Below are positions 53,922 through 63,246 of a stretch of DNA of 64,000 nt, in pieces. The DNA lies in the NCBI GenBank assembly GCA_001769855.1, contig MEPP01000011.1:62001-126000 (forward strand), given 5' to 3'. This DNA is from Bdellovibrionales bacterium GWA2_49_15 (GTDB lineage: Bacteria > Bdellovibrionota > Bacteriovoracia > Bacteriovoracales > Bacteriovoracaceae). The stretch's first letter is position 1. Every line of letters starts with the position of its first letter. A model generated the notes under the pieces. It did no database searches and was not told the origin of the DNA. It saw nothing but the letters and a program-made list of their open reading frames with translations. Both the position numbers and the translations under genes were made by a program.

Positions 53922-55454
53922 ATGAAATCCGCACTGACATTTCTTTTTATCTTTTTCATGATCACGGCGTGTTCGAAGTCGACTCATGAAAGTTCCCTCG
54001 TGGTCATCAAGGCCGATACTCTGAGCACCTCAAGTGGTGGGTTGATGATGTGGGGAGTTTCAAGAAACGCCAACGAGTCGGTGGCGCTCAGCTTTACCAG
54101 TGAGACAGAAACCAAGTCGGTCATTTTGGCCAACGGAGACTGGCAATTTAGCGGCGTGAGTTGGTCTGGCCCTAATGCGATGGAAGGAAATTTGAAGTGT
54201 GGCTTCATATCTAAAACTCTTTCTGGCGGGGTGATTAACTTTACTCTGGCGATGAACGCGGATAATTGCGATGACCTTCTGTTTTCCACTTCGACATTTT
54301 TAAACGGATTAACTTTTGCTCCGTTAAAAGTGCTCACGTGCAATGAGAATACCGCCCGTGCCGATATTAATGGTAATAGTTGTGATTCTTATCTTGGCAA
54401 GGCCAAGTCTTTTAAAGTGGTCTTTCCGGAATTTCTTCCCGGCCTTGAGCGGAACTCTGGTACGGGTCTGACAAGTAGCTGCCACAATATCAACGATACT
54501 GATTCTTCAGAGCTTACCAATTTGTTTGTCCCCGTAGGTACCACAAGTTTCAACGTCTACCCGGGACTTTTTGCCACGATGATCAGATTATACTCAGGCA
54601 TTAACTGTGGGGCCGGTTTTTTATATAAAGTCGCAGACTATCCCCTTGGCCTTCTGGAGCAAAATGAGCATCCCAACTTTCCCGGCGCCGGGGTCTCACT
54701 CCTTCGCTCGGTCAATTCGGGGTCGAATATCAGTTATCTCTTTATCAAGGACGATCGTATTCCGCCTGGTAATCCCGCGAAGCTCACTTTTACGAATAAT
54801 ACCTATGTTGCACCCAATACCTGCACAACCGTATTTGTTGTCACGGTTAAGGATGCGAACTCTTTGGAGGTGCCTTCTGGAATCGCACGGACAGTGGGTT
54901 TGGTCTACACCGCAACAACTCAGGACCTTACCTTCTATTCTGATCCTAGTTGTACGAGTGCCATTAGCGAACTCAGCTTTGATGCCGATACCACCAATCG
55001 ATCTTTTTATGTAAAAAAAGCTACTGTCGGACAGACCACTGTCTATGCCGCTACCGCAGGACTTCTCAATGCCAGCAGCATTTTTAATGTGGTCAATGCC
55101 GGAACAGTGGTAAAACTGGATATTAAAGGGTTGGGTGGTGGTGCCGCCACTCCGTTTGGTGCGGCCGGCACTTGTATCAGTGCCTATTCTGTGAAATCCT
55201 TAGATCTCAACAGCGATCCTGCCAATGTTACCTCTGATACAACCATCACTTTAAGTTATAGCGGCACTCAAGATGGTGGTTTTTATACGGATGCTGGATG
55301 TACCACACCGACAACCACCGTCACCATTAGCAATGGGGCCTCTCTGTCCGGCAATGTGTATTTTAAAAAGACCACCTCGGGAACGGTCTCGATTTATGCC
55401 ACCGGTACAGGGATAGATACAGCTTATTTTGCGGTTAATGTCACCGCTATTTAA
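53922..55454 (+). CDS. Lipoprotein with beta-sandwich repeats (510 aa), unknown function
   Basis: The signal ends in MITAC (lipid Cys17). The mature part is Gly/Ser/Thr rich with short beta strands. From about residue 280 it contains repeated Ig-like units: TVKDANSLEVPSGIARTV, FYSDPSCTSAIS, TNRSFYVKKATVGQTTVYA and, again, FYTDAGCTTPTTTVTIS and GNVYFKKTTSGTVSIYA. The two copies share the [FY]Y.D..C and [FY]+[FVY]KK. pattern, so they come from a duplication. It follows the TPR-barrel gene by 16 bases and is probably the last gene of the FecR operon. Its 3' end overlaps the convergent hemerythrin gene by 8 bases. Confidence 0.78.
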   Translation: MKSALTFLFIFFMITACSKSTHESSLVVIKADTLSTSSGGLMMWGVSRNANESVALSFTSETETKSVILANGDWQFSGVSWSGPNAMEGNLKCGFISKTLSGGVINFTLAMNADNCDDLLFSTSTFLNGLTFAPLKVLTCNENTARADINGNSCDSYLGKAKSFKVVFPEFLPGLERNSGTGLTSSCHNINDTDSSELTNLFVPVGTTSFNVYPGLFATMIRLYSGINCGAGFLYKVADYPLGLLEQNEHPNFPGAGVSLLRSVNSGSNISYLFIKDDRIPPGNPAKLTFTNNTYVAPNTCTTVFVVTVKDANSLEVPSGIARTVGLVYTATTQDLTFYSDPSCTSAISELSFDADTTNRSFYVKKATVGQTTVYAATAGLLNASSIFNVVNAGTVVKLDIKGLGGGAATPFGAAGTCISAYSVKSLDLNSDPANVTSDTTITLSYSGTQDGGFYTDAGCTTPTTTVTISNGASLSGNVYFKKTTSGTVSIYATGTGIDTAYFAVNVTAI

Positions 55455-55854
55455 CGCCCTTTCCAACTAGAAATTGGGTGTATTGTTTATCCGTACCCAT
55501 AATATGTTTTTTTAACCAATCCATGAGGAAATCCAGCGTGGCGAAAGAGATCGTCATCTGGCCTGCCTTAAATTTCCCTTGGAGTTCCAGCGCCTGCTTC
55601 ACGAGAGCGGCGTGCTCGACTTTATGGGCCGCGGCCCCTGGAAAAGCATGGGTGGCAAAAAGTTTTTCTTCATAGGCGAAATGGGTGCCCGCGTACTGGA
55701 TAATTTTATCAAAAATAGTTCCGAGAACTTCTCTGCCTTTTCCTTTCCCCATCGCATCGTTTAACTCCGCAATCATGGCGACCAGCTCTTTGTGCTGGTT
55801 ATCGATGGACTCAATCCCAACACTCAATTCACTCTTCCACTCCATAATGGCCAT
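55447..55854 (-). CDS. Bacteriohemerythrin
   Basis: This 135-residue four-helix protein carries a di-iron centre that binds oxygen. All seven ligands of the family are visible: His21 (NQHKEL), His58 and Glu62 (HFAYEE), His77 and His81 (HKVEH), His117 and Asp122 (HIMGTD). The opening MEWKSELSVGIESID is also typical. It probably serves as an oxygen carrier or sensor in the cytoplasm; no kinase or chemotaxis domain is attached. AGGAG stands five bases before the ATG at 55854. Confidence 0.95.
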   Translation of the reverse strand: MAIMEWKSELSVGIESIDNQHKELVAMIAELNDAMGKGKGREVLGTIFDKIIQYAGTHFAYEEKLFATHAFPGAAAHKVEHAALVKQALELQGKFKAGQMTISFATLDFLMDWLKKHIMGTDKQYTQFLVGKGVK

Positions 55855-55933
55855 AGGTACTCCTGTATGAAAATTTGCTAAATTTTATCACGATTTTTTT
55901 AATTTTTTAAAAAAACTAAACCGTGTTTTTCGA

Positions 55934-57271
55934 TCAGCTTTTTAGCCCAAATCTCATGCCATGCTTTTTAAATGTTTCCCGTCGAAAGAGGGGATTGTAG
56001 GCCCAGAACACCAGGGCCCGTTCCAGTGAACGCAGATTGGTTTTTGGATCAAGAAAGCGCCGAATCATATAAGGAATGCTATTCCATTTTTCTCTGACGG
56101 CAAAAACCGTTTCGGTCAACTCATCGGCGGTCATCTTTTTGGGTTTAAAAGGGGCATAATTGAAACGATATTCCGGATGGAGCCACCATTTCCCGTCATA
56201 CAATAACCGCCCCTCTTCTTTCAGCCGCCGATAGAGCGGAGTATTGGGATAGGGAACCAGGATATTGTAGGCGGCAAAGGTAAATTTATGTTTCAAGGCG
56301 AAGGCCAGGGTTTTTTGGATATCGTCCTTTCCATCCCAGTCATGGCCCAGGGTAAAGGCCGCCCAGGTTTGTAATCCATAGTTGCGAAGCATGCTCATCT
56401 GGGTTTCGTAGCAGTCAAACTCGGCGAGGTTGGGCGACTTTTTCATTTCCTTCAGGGCCTCGGGGTTTATGGATTCAAAGCCGATGACATTACCTAGGCA
56501 TCCGCTCTTTACCATAAGCTCCATCAGCTCGGGGTCATGGAGCATGTCGATGGAGCCCTGACTGATCCAACGAAGCTTTAAGGGAATGAGGGCGCGAAAA
56601 AGATTTTTGGCCTCCTGCTTACTTGCGACAATATTGTCATCGACAAAGAATACGTATCGTTTGTGACCGGTCTTGAGTTCATGAATAACTTCGGGAATGG
56701 GGCGCGTGTGGTGCTGTTGCGTAAAAAAAGCACTGATGGCACAGAAGTCACAGCCAAAAATGCAGCCTCTGCCAAATTGCGTGAGAGTGACCGGAAGATA
56801 TCCCTTTTTTAAAAAAAGATCGCGGCGAGGTTGAAAACCGCCCAGCTGGCCGACGCCGGTCGAGGACCTGTAAATTCTTTTTAACTTTCCCGTGGTCTTA
56901 AGATCCTGGATGGCCTCCGTCCATGAGCCTTCGGCATCGCCGGTAAAAATAGAATCGGCGTGCTCCAGCACTTCCTCGGGGATGAGGGTGGGATGAAAAC
57001 CTCCCATGATCACGGGAATTTTACGCGCTCTAAATTCTTTGGCAATTTCATAAGACCGTCGGGCGGTAAAAGTCTCCACCGTGATGGCCACCAGATCAGT
57101 TTTAGAATCGTAGGGAATTTCCTCCATGCGATCGTCCACTAAAACGACCTCATGCTCTTGTGGTGTGAGCCCGGCAATGACACCAAGTTGCAGCGGTTCC
57201 ATTCTGCCTTCATCCACGTATAGGGAGTGCTCCATGCGTCCGATATTGGGTTTGATGAGAGTGATTTTCAT
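55934..57271 (-). CDS. B12-binding radical SAM enzyme (second of pair)
   Basis: The N-terminal part (1-140) is a cobalamin-binding Rossmann-like domain (MKITLIKPNIGRMEHSLYVD, VVLVDDRMEEI, PVIMGGFHPTLIPEEVLEHA). GCIFGCDFCAI (CxxxCxxC, near residues 169-176) then marks the radical SAM cluster, and FVDDNIVASKQEA and GFESINPEALKEM continue the barrel. A domain-like C-terminus runs from about 335. It belongs to the group of B12-dependent radical SAM proteins that often act as methyltransferases or ring-rearranging enzymes. Its start overlaps the stop of the paralogous upstream gene (ATGA), and the two are about equal in length, so they probably arose by duplication. The substrate is unknown. Confidence 0.88.
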   Translation of the reverse strand: MKITLIKPNIGRMEHSLYVDEGRMEPLQLGVIAGLTPQEHEVVLVDDRMEEIPYDSKTDLVAITVETFTARRSYEIAKEFRARKIPVIMGGFHPTLIPEEVLEHADSIFTGDAEGSWTEAIQDLKTTGKLKRIYRSSTGVGQLGGFQPRRDLFLKKGYLPVTLTQFGRGCIFGCDFCAISAFFTQQHHTRPIPEVIHELKTGHKRYVFFVDDNIVASKQEAKNLFRALIPLKLRWISQGSIDMLHDPELMELMVKSGCLGNVIGFESINPEALKEMKKSPNLAEFDCYETQMSMLRNYGLQTWAAFTLGHDWDGKDDIQKTLAFALKHKFTFAAYNILVPYPNTPLYRRLKEEGRLLYDGKWWLHPEYRFNYAPFKPKKMTADELTETVFAVREKWNSIPYMIRRFLDPKTNLRSLERALVFWAYNPLFRRETFKKHGMRFGLKS

Positions 57272-58584
57272 TTTTCTCCCAGGTGAGCGCCTTGCTTTTT
57301 AATGATCTCATTACGGGTGGTGATATTGGCCACCAAAAAAATGAAAAGATTAAAAAGGTTGGCACAGTTCGCCTTGAAATCCATCAGGCGTTTGAACAGA
57401 GTCGACCATGAGTTGAAATTCATCCGGGCACGATAGCAACCTTTTTGCAGCTCTTCCGGAGTCATTTGCCGCGGACGAAAGGTCGCCTCACCATATCTAT
57501 AGTCAGCATTCAGCCACCAGGGATCGTTGAGCAGTCGTTCTTCCTTGAGTAGCCTTTCATAGAGCGCGGTTCCCGGGGTCGGCGTAAGAGGATTGAAGTG
57601 GGCCAAAAAAAGTTTATTTTTCGTGGCAAAATTCAGGACCTGCTGAAATGACTCGGGTGTGTCGTCGTCATATCCGAAGACAAAGGTGCCAAAGGTCATG
57701 ATGCCTTTTTCCCGCAGAATTTTTATGGCCGTCTCATAGCTGCCGTAGCTGGTATTCCACCCTTTCATAATTTGCTTCAAGTTGCTCGCACTCAAGGATT
57801 CAAAGCCGATGGTGACGCAAAAAAGGCCGCTCTCTCGCATCTCGGTCAAGAGCTCTGGGTGGTCGATAATGTCGATGCTGATCTGGCAGGCCCATCGAAT
57901 TTTTAAAGGCATCAGCGCCCTCACCAGGGTCCTGGTCATTTCCTTGTTGGTAAAAATATTATCATCGGCAAAGTAAATAGTTTGCCCGGCCAGCCCCTTG
58001 ATCTCGCGAACAATATCCTCGATCGGCCTGTACTTGAGTGTATGCTTATAGAAAACATGAATGGAGCAAAAATCACATTGGAATCTGCAGCCGCGGGAAA
58101 ATTGGACGACGTGAAGTTTAGCATAGCGTTTTCCCTGAAAGATACTCCGATCAGGAATGACTCCGGGGGCGAAGGTATCCTCCGATGCCTGATAAATTTT
58201 TTTTAATTTTCCCGCCCTGGCATCGGCGAGGAGAGTTTGCCACACGGGCTCGGCACTTCCGATCACCACGCAATCGGCATAATTCAAAACTTCCTGCGAG
58301 TGAAGCGAGGGGTGAAATCCTCCCATCACCACAGGAATGCCTTTGTCTCGATATTTTTTTGCAATCAGGTAAGCGCGCTTGGCGCAGAAGGTGTCGACAG
58401 AAATTGCGACCAGATTGGTGGTCCCCTCAAAGGGAATATCCTCCAACCTGTCATCGTAGAGAACGGTTTCAATATCGGCCGGGGTAAGGGCCTTGAGGAT
58501 GGCAAAAACCAGGGTTTCTAAGGCGTCGGTGGCGCGATAATTGCTGAAGCTGGGATAGATGAAAGTGACTTTAAATTTCCCCAT
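57268..58584 (-). CDS. B12-binding radical SAM enzyme (first of pair)
   Basis: This gene is a paralogue of the next one: the same B12-binding start (FKVTFIYPSFSNYRATDA, VLYDDRLEDIPFEG, PVVMGGFHPSLHSQEVLNYA) and the radical SAM motif GCRFQCDFCSI. IYFADDNIFTNKEM and GFESLSASNLKQIM follow, and the C-terminus LNADYRYGEATFRPRQM is parallel to HPEYRFNYAPFKPKKM in the other. I start at ATG 58584, which overlaps the stop of the GNAT-like gene by 14 bases; a TTG at 58629 would add 15 non-conserved residues. The order GNAT-like, radical SAM, radical SAM in one overlapping unit suggests a single pathway. Confidence 0.88.
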   Translation of the reverse strand: MGKFKVTFIYPSFSNYRATDALETLVFAILKALTPADIETVLYDDRLEDIPFEGTTNLVAISVDTFCAKRAYLIAKKYRDKGIPVVMGGFHPSLHSQEVLNYADCVVIGSAEPVWQTLLADARAGKLKKIYQASEDTFAPGVIPDRSIFQGKRYAKLHVVQFSRGCRFQCDFCSIHVFYKHTLKYRPIEDIVREIKGLAGQTIYFADDNIFTNKEMTRTLVRALMPLKIRWACQISIDIIDHPELLTEMRESGLFCVTIGFESLSASNLKQIMKGWNTSYGSYETAIKILREKGIMTFGTFVFGYDDDTPESFQQVLNFATKNKLFLAHFNPLTPTPGTALYERLLKEERLLNDPWWLNADYRYGEATFRPRQMTPEELQKGCYRARMNFNSWSTLFKRLMDFKANCANLFNLFIFLVANITTRNEIIKKQGAHLGEK

Positions 58585-59317
58585 GACCTTTACCGGACGC
58601 AAGGCCCTTTTCAAAATAGGTTTTGGCAATGGATTTAAGATTGCCGGAGCTGAGTTCCGCGATGCAGGCCAGCTCTACCCCTTGCATGTGCTCGGGATTG
58701 GCCTTGGCAAAAAACTCGATGGCCGGGTCCTGAAGTCGTAGGTCATCGATGTCGCCGATCCCCGATCGCAAATTGCCGATTTTATTTTTAAAGGTGATGA
58801 GGTCAGTCTTGGCATCAAACTCGTCCGGGTAGAGGTGAGTCGCCAGGGCATTGCGAATCTTTTTTAACGATGGGGGAAAGACTTGATCGTGAGCAGGATA
58901 AAATTCCTTGGTGAAAACCGGCAAAAAACGATAGGTCTTATATCCCTTGCTGATGAGTAGCCAGTAGATCTTGTCGCGTCTGTGGTGTGCCGCGATCTGC
59001 CCGCAGTAGTAGGTGAAGGCCCGCACCAGCTCCTGCTCGCCCCAATGACTGCGCTCAATGATGGTATCGCCGGTAAAGATTCCGACAATGTTCTCACCAC
59101 TGACTTGGAGTTCGATCACCATGCAGGTGCAAAAGCCTTTAATGGCATCACTTTGGTTGTCGGTCAGAATAATGACATGGCCTTTGTGGGAAATATGCTC
59201 AAGAAAGATGTCTAAAGTCACATTTTCAAAATATCTGAAGTATAAATCGAACATCTCTCTCTTTTGTTTCTCCGAGACGTCGCCGATGGGAACAATTGCG
59301 CTTTTAAGCCGTTTCAT
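58571..59317 (-). CDS. GNAT-like acyltransferase-type protein
   Basis: The 248-residue protein has the order of a GNAT fold. KGFCTCMVIELQVSGENIVGIF is followed by TGDTIIERSHWGEQELVRAF, in the position of the acetyl-CoA loop and helix but not the classic R/QxxGxG/A. YWLLISKGYKTYRFLPVFTK comes next. This last stretch (LISKGYKTYRFLP) is a recurrent block in a little-known family of putative acyltransferases. The C-terminal part (about 180-248) is helical. It leads the operon with two radical SAM genes, so it may modify the same small molecule or lipid. The substrate and donor are unknown. Confidence 0.65.
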   Translation of the reverse strand: MKRLKSAIVPIGDVSEKQKREMFDLYFRYFENVTLDIFLEHISHKGHVIILTDNQSDAIKGFCTCMVIELQVSGENIVGIFTGDTIIERSHWGEQELVRAFTYYCGQIAAHHRRDKIYWLLISKGYKTYRFLPVFTKEFYPAHDQVFPPSLKKIRNALATHLYPDEFDAKTDLITFKNKIGNLRSGIGDIDDLRLQDPAIEFFAKANPEHMQGVELACIAELSSGNLKSIAKTYFEKGLASGKGHGEI

Positions 59318-59417
59318 GAGGGGGCCTGGTTTGTGTATTGCTTTTTCATGTTAGGGTGTTGCCTGGTTTTTGTAAATACGTGGAATTGCGACGCCGAACG
59401 GGCAATAACCTTTTGCA

Positions 59418-59446
59418 TTGATTATAAACGGAAGTTTACTTAGACT
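59418..59446 (+). promoter_or_regulatory. Candidate promoter of the 502-aa secreted-protein gene
   Basis: TTGATT (59418-59423) and TAGACT (59441-59446) are 17 bases apart, 45 bases before the ATG at 59491. Each box matches four of six sigma-70 positions. Reading by eye only. Confidence 0.3.
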
Positions 59447-59490
59447 ATTTTGTGTCTTTGCTTGTTTCAAATTTTCCAGGGAGAGGAAGA

Positions 59491-60999
59491 ATGCAAAAGC
59501 TCATTATTAATCTTGGTCTATTGACCACGATGTTCGCTCTACTATTTTCCAACGCACAGGCCGCAGTCGCCATTCCCGATTGGGAAGGGAAGTGGATTCA
59601 AAATGACCAGATGGCAGGATTGATCAAAGAGGCCAGAGAGCGAGAAGGTGGCCGAAAAATTGCCGAGGTTATTGACGAAAAGATGATGAGTGTTGAGCTG
59701 CGTGCTTTCCGTGACAAATTTCTGGCCTTAAAAAACGCCGACGAGGTGGAAAAAGAGCTTGCTTTCCTGAACAGCAACTATGCCTCCTTTCCCCTCGATC
59801 TTAAGTATGTGGCGGCCCAGCTTGTTCCTGCCCAATCCATGCGAGGCCTTGTTTACAGATTTACTCTCCTGGCGCGAAAGCAAAAAATCACCAATAGCGT
59901 TTTGCTCACGATCATGAAAGATTTTACCGCCAGCATGCGCCTTTTCTTTCCCGAGCAAAATTCCGTTGCGCTCTTTGATTATTTCACCAAGCCGTTTGTA
60001 AATCAGGGCGGCCAGATTGTTTCTCAGTATCAAAGCGTGGCCGAGATGCAAAATCATTTTGGCTCTGAAGTCTATAAATCCATGATGATCGCCACCAATC
60101 GTTTGCTCGATCTCAAGCTGACCGGGCATGATATCATCTGGGACAACAAGATTTTCTTCGGCAGCAAATCTTACACAGACGGTTTAAATCGATTCGTGAA
60201 TCTGGCGGAGTCAGATCGCCTCGCGGCCTTGGCGGGGATGCACACGGGGATGAATAATATAAGTATCTTCTGTGCCTATCGTTTGGAAAACCTTTTCAAG
60301 TTAATAAAGGAGCAAGGGGCCCAGTTTGGTGTTGATACGATCTTTTGGTCAACCGTGAATGGGGTTTCTTCACACGACAGGTTCAATGTCATCGGAGAAA
60401 CAAAAATTTCTTCAGATAAGAAGCAGGCCCATTTTACTAAGTACAAAGGCAAGTATGAGAGCATGTTCTCCGCCCAGTCCAATGGGGACAAGTGGCTGGA
60501 GCGGGCCTTTCACCATGTGAAGCAGTCCGTGAAGTATACCCGTCTGGTGTGGGAAGAAATTAAAGACCGACCGGCAGCCGAGCACGCCATTATTAATCCC
60601 GCCAAGGTTAATCCTTGGGGCAATGATATAGAAAGGAATTTGAAAACCATGGAGGCCTTGATTGAAGGACCTACCCAGCTGCGAAGTGCCGTGACGGGGG
60701 AAACTATCACGGTGGATCTGCCTGCCTTCTATGGCCGCCCCATGGATTTGAAACATTTTCTCCCTACAGAATGGGAGCTGGGCGATGAGTTCACTTATAC
60801 GACGTTGACAGTTGGGTCGAAAATGGAAAAAGTTAAGACCCGAAATTTTGATCGCGGTCGACCAATTCGGTGGAATCTGGAAGCCTATAAGACCTTGATT
60901 CCTAGCTTGAAAGATGGCCGTGACCTGCCTTCCGCTTTGAAAACCTTCGGCCAGGCCCTGAGTGCCAATGGTAACATCATTCCTTTTCTCGGACGATAA
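59491..60999 (+). CDS. Secreted protein of unknown function (502 aa)
   Basis: I start at ATG 59491 because GAGGAAGA precedes it at close spacing and it gives a proper signal peptide (MQKLIINLGLLTTMFALLF, cleaved near AQA). The mature chain is mostly helical in the first 260 residues (KELAFLNSNYASFPLDLKYVAAQL, LLTIMKDFTASMRLFF). A beta-containing part follows (FNVIGETKISSDKKQAHF, AVTGETITVDLPAFYGRPM, FTYTTLTVGSKMEKV). I recognise no family. It is divergent from the GNAT/radical SAM operon and convergent with the RND exporter, so it may be linked to either. A terminator follows at once. Confidence 0.75.
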   Translation: MQKLIINLGLLTTMFALLFSNAQAAVAIPDWEGKWIQNDQMAGLIKEAREREGGRKIAEVIDEKMMSVELRAFRDKFLALKNADEVEKELAFLNSNYASFPLDLKYVAAQLVPAQSMRGLVYRFTLLARKQKITNSVLLTIMKDFTASMRLFFPEQNSVALFDYFTKPFVNQGGQIVSQYQSVAEMQNHFGSEVYKSMMIATNRLLDLKLTGHDIIWDNKIFFGSKSYTDGLNRFVNLAESDRLAALAGMHTGMNNISIFCAYRLENLFKLIKEQGAQFGVDTIFWSTVNGVSSHDRFNVIGETKISSDKKQAHFTKYKGKYESMFSAQSNGDKWLERAFHHVKQSVKYTRLVWEEIKDRPAAEHAIINPAKVNPWGNDIERNLKTMEALIEGPTQLRSAVTGETITVDLPAFYGRPMDLKHFLPTEWELGDEFTYTTLTVGSKMEKVKTRNFDRGRPIRWNLEAYKTLIPSLKDGRDLPSALKTFGQALSANGNIIPFLGR

Positions 61000-61009
61000 T
61001 CCGATCTCT

Positions 61010-63193
61010 TCAAGGAGGGATTTTTCCCTCCTTCTTTTTTTGGGTCAGGTGCACCAGTCCTTTTAAAATCCACAGGTCTCCGAATAAACCGACAAAAAGG
61101 CCGATGACGAGAAGAATTCCGAGATTTTTAGTGGCCTGAAAATAGGCCAGCTGAAAAATGCTGGCAGAAATAACACTAATAAGGAAAATTTGAATGGAGG
61201 CCTCGCCGCGATCGGCGATGCCATCATTAAGGTGCCGACCTCGGGCGGAAAAGAGGTATTGAATGGCATTATCACCCGCCAATCCCACCAGCACATTGGC
61301 AAAGATGCAGGTTAAAAAGTTTAAAGGAATTTGTAAGAACCAGAAAAGCGTGAGCATGGTAAAAGGGCCCCACATGGAGGAGATAATGAGAGGCAGGACA
61401 TTGCCCGCCTTGAGCATCCATGCCAGAGCTGCCAAGGTCAGACAGACCAGGATGATACTCATACCCAGCCCTTCAATTAAGGCCTTGGGTACCTTGGTGG
61501 AAAAATCAGAGTAGGCGATGATCTCTCCGGTGGGGTGACATTGCTCCTGGCACAAATTTTCAATTTTTTTTGCCAGAATGGAGATTTTGGCTATGTTATT
61601 GTCATTCAAAAAGACGATGGCCCGTGCCTGATCATCTGCCGAGATAAAGCGGCGATAAAATTTCGTTTGGGTAAAATCTCGCAGCACAAGTTCTTTGGAG
61701 AGTCCGGATAAATCCCGGGTGAAAAAGTCTTCCAACTCGTAAGGGGTTTGAATAAAGCTAACCAGAGGATCACGAGCGACTTCCTCTAAAATGGGAGCAT
61801 TTTTCTGTCTGTTTTTGTAATCGGAGAAGACAATATCAAAGCTGATCTCCCATCCATTTTTGTTCTTGAGGAGTTCCATGCCGTGGCGATAAGGATGATT
61901 TTTGGGAAAAATTTCAACCGGTGATTCGGTTACGTTTAATTTTGTCAGAGAAAAAAGACCGAGGATGAAAAAAATCAGCAGGAGCAGTACGACCTTGGTT
62001 GGAGGAACGTAGTTGAGTGACACCTGGGTGAGCCGCTGAAATTTTGCCTTGGCCGGATTGGTCCAGATTTTAAGCGAGGGAAAAATGCTCATAAGCGATG
62101 GCAAAAAATAGAAAACCAGAAGCCATTCCAGAAGGGAACCAACGGCGGCCCACAGGCCAAAGCGTTTAATGACTGTTATCTCCGTGAAATAGAGGGAGCC
62201 AAAACCGATTATGGTGGTGAGGGAGGTCAGAAAGCTGGGCAGGATGAATTTGGGAAATAGCGCATGCGCCTCCGTCTTTTTTGCCAGCTGTTCGGAGCTT
62301 AGAAAGATAAAATCCTCCAAAGCCGAAACCCCCACCATCAGGAATAAACCATTGCTGAGAATATCCAGGGGAACGTGAAGCATGGACATCAGTCCGTAGA
62401 GGATGCCCCCCATGAGCACCAGGGTGATGAAAATGAGCAGACCGCATTTGAAAGTGCCGAAAAAAATGCGACAAACGATCACGATAAGCAGCAGGAAAAA
62501 GAGATTCAACTTTTCGGTATTTTTAATCCCTTTGTAAGAATAGTAGAGATAGCCGAGACTTCCTAAAAAATAGGTTTTCAGCGCGGGTAATTGTTCCGTC
62601 CTGAAACTTTCCAAGGACTGCACAAATCGTTCCACCACGACTGGATCGCGCCGGCCATACTTGCTGCCGGCCCCCGGAGCATCCCGAAAAAAGATCTCCA
62701 GTCCGAGGAGAGAGGTATCCTTTGAAGTAAAGATAGAGCGCCATGGAGTTTGCTCTAAGGGTGACAGATCGATTGTCCTCTCCCGGCGCTCGCAAGGTGC
62801 TTCCAGGAGATGGGGATAGAGAATACTGCTTGGACCGGCCAGGACGGTTCGGATGTTAAACGGTGTATAGAGATCCACGATCTCCCGATTCTTGAGCACC
62901 TCCGATCTCAGCCAGCGGTCCAGAATGCAGATGTTCTCGGTCTGATTGATCGCCCCTTCAGAGAGGAGATAAAGGGAGTTGCCCAGCTCAAATTTTTTCT
63001 CAAGATCGGCAATCCGTTGATAGGCCTTCGAATTTTTCTCCACAATGTCTTTGGTGTTGATCACAATTTTTAAATGGGCGAGCTGCGAGGTACACAAAAG
63101 AAAGATGGCCAAGGTCAGAAAGATATTTGTCTTTGGATAACGAACGGCCAGGTGGTAAAGGGCCAGGAAGAATGTTTCGATGCGCGTAAGCAT
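61010..63193 (-). CDS. RND-superfamily exporter (MMPL-like)
   Basis: The 727-residue protein has the layout of an RND pump of the MMPL/HpnN kind. An N-terminal span (about 20-40) precedes a periplasmic loop (45-225), five spans (about 228-370) with DILSNGLFLMVGVSALEDFIFLSS in the sterol-sensing-type region, and a further span (about 400-420). A second periplasmic loop (425-575) and a closing set of spans (about 577-715) follow. VGLAGDNAIQYLFSA lies near 648 in the position of the proton-relay region, with an Asp. Such proteins move lipids or hydrophobic molecules from the inner membrane. It lies 53 bases after the barrel gene on the same strand, so a joint export system is possible. Its C-terminal codons contain the terminator of the convergent gene. 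Confidence 0.85.
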   Translation of the reverse strand: MLTRIETFFLALYHLAVRYPKTNIFLTLAIFLLCTSQLAHLKIVINTKDIVEKNSKAYQRIADLEKKFELGNSLYLLSEGAINQTENICILDRWLRSEVLKNREIVDLYTPFNIRTVLAGPSSILYPHLLEAPCERRERTIDLSPLEQTPWRSIFTSKDTSLLGLEIFFRDAPGAGSKYGRRDPVVVERFVQSLESFRTEQLPALKTYFLGSLGYLYYSYKGIKNTEKLNLFFLLLIVIVCRIFFGTFKCGLLIFITLVLMGGILYGLMSMLHVPLDILSNGLFLMVGVSALEDFIFLSSEQLAKKTEAHALFPKFILPSFLTSLTTIIGFGSLYFTEITVIKRFGLWAAVGSLLEWLLVFYFLPSLMSIFPSLKIWTNPAKAKFQRLTQVSLNYVPPTKVVLLLLIFFILGLFSLTKLNVTESPVEIFPKNHPYRHGMELLKNKNGWEISFDIVFSDYKNRQKNAPILEEVARDPLVSFIQTPYELEDFFTRDLSGLSKELVLRDFTQTKFYRRFISADDQARAIVFLNDNNIAKISILAKKIENLCQEQCHPTGEIIAYSDFSTKVPKALIEGLGMSIILVCLTLAALAWMLKAGNVLPLIISSMWGPFTMLTLFWFLQIPLNFLTCIFANVLVGLAGDNAIQYLFSARGRHLNDGIADRGEASIQIFLISVISASIFQLAYFQATKNLGILLVIGLFVGLFGDLWILKGLVHLTQKKKEGKIPP
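61012..61041 (+). terminator. Intrinsic terminator within the 3' end of the RND gene
   Basis: AAGGAGGG (61012-61019) and CCCTCCTT (61026-61033) form a perfect 8-bp stem with an ATTTTT loop, followed by CTTTTTTT. It ends transcription of the 502-residue gene 12 bases past its stop. The same bases encode the last residues (KKKEGKIPP) of the convergent RND gene. Confidence 0.88.
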
Positions 63194-63246
63194 AGAATTA
63201 CCCTGAAAAGGGATGAAGGATAGTGTTATTAAAAATATACGTTAAT

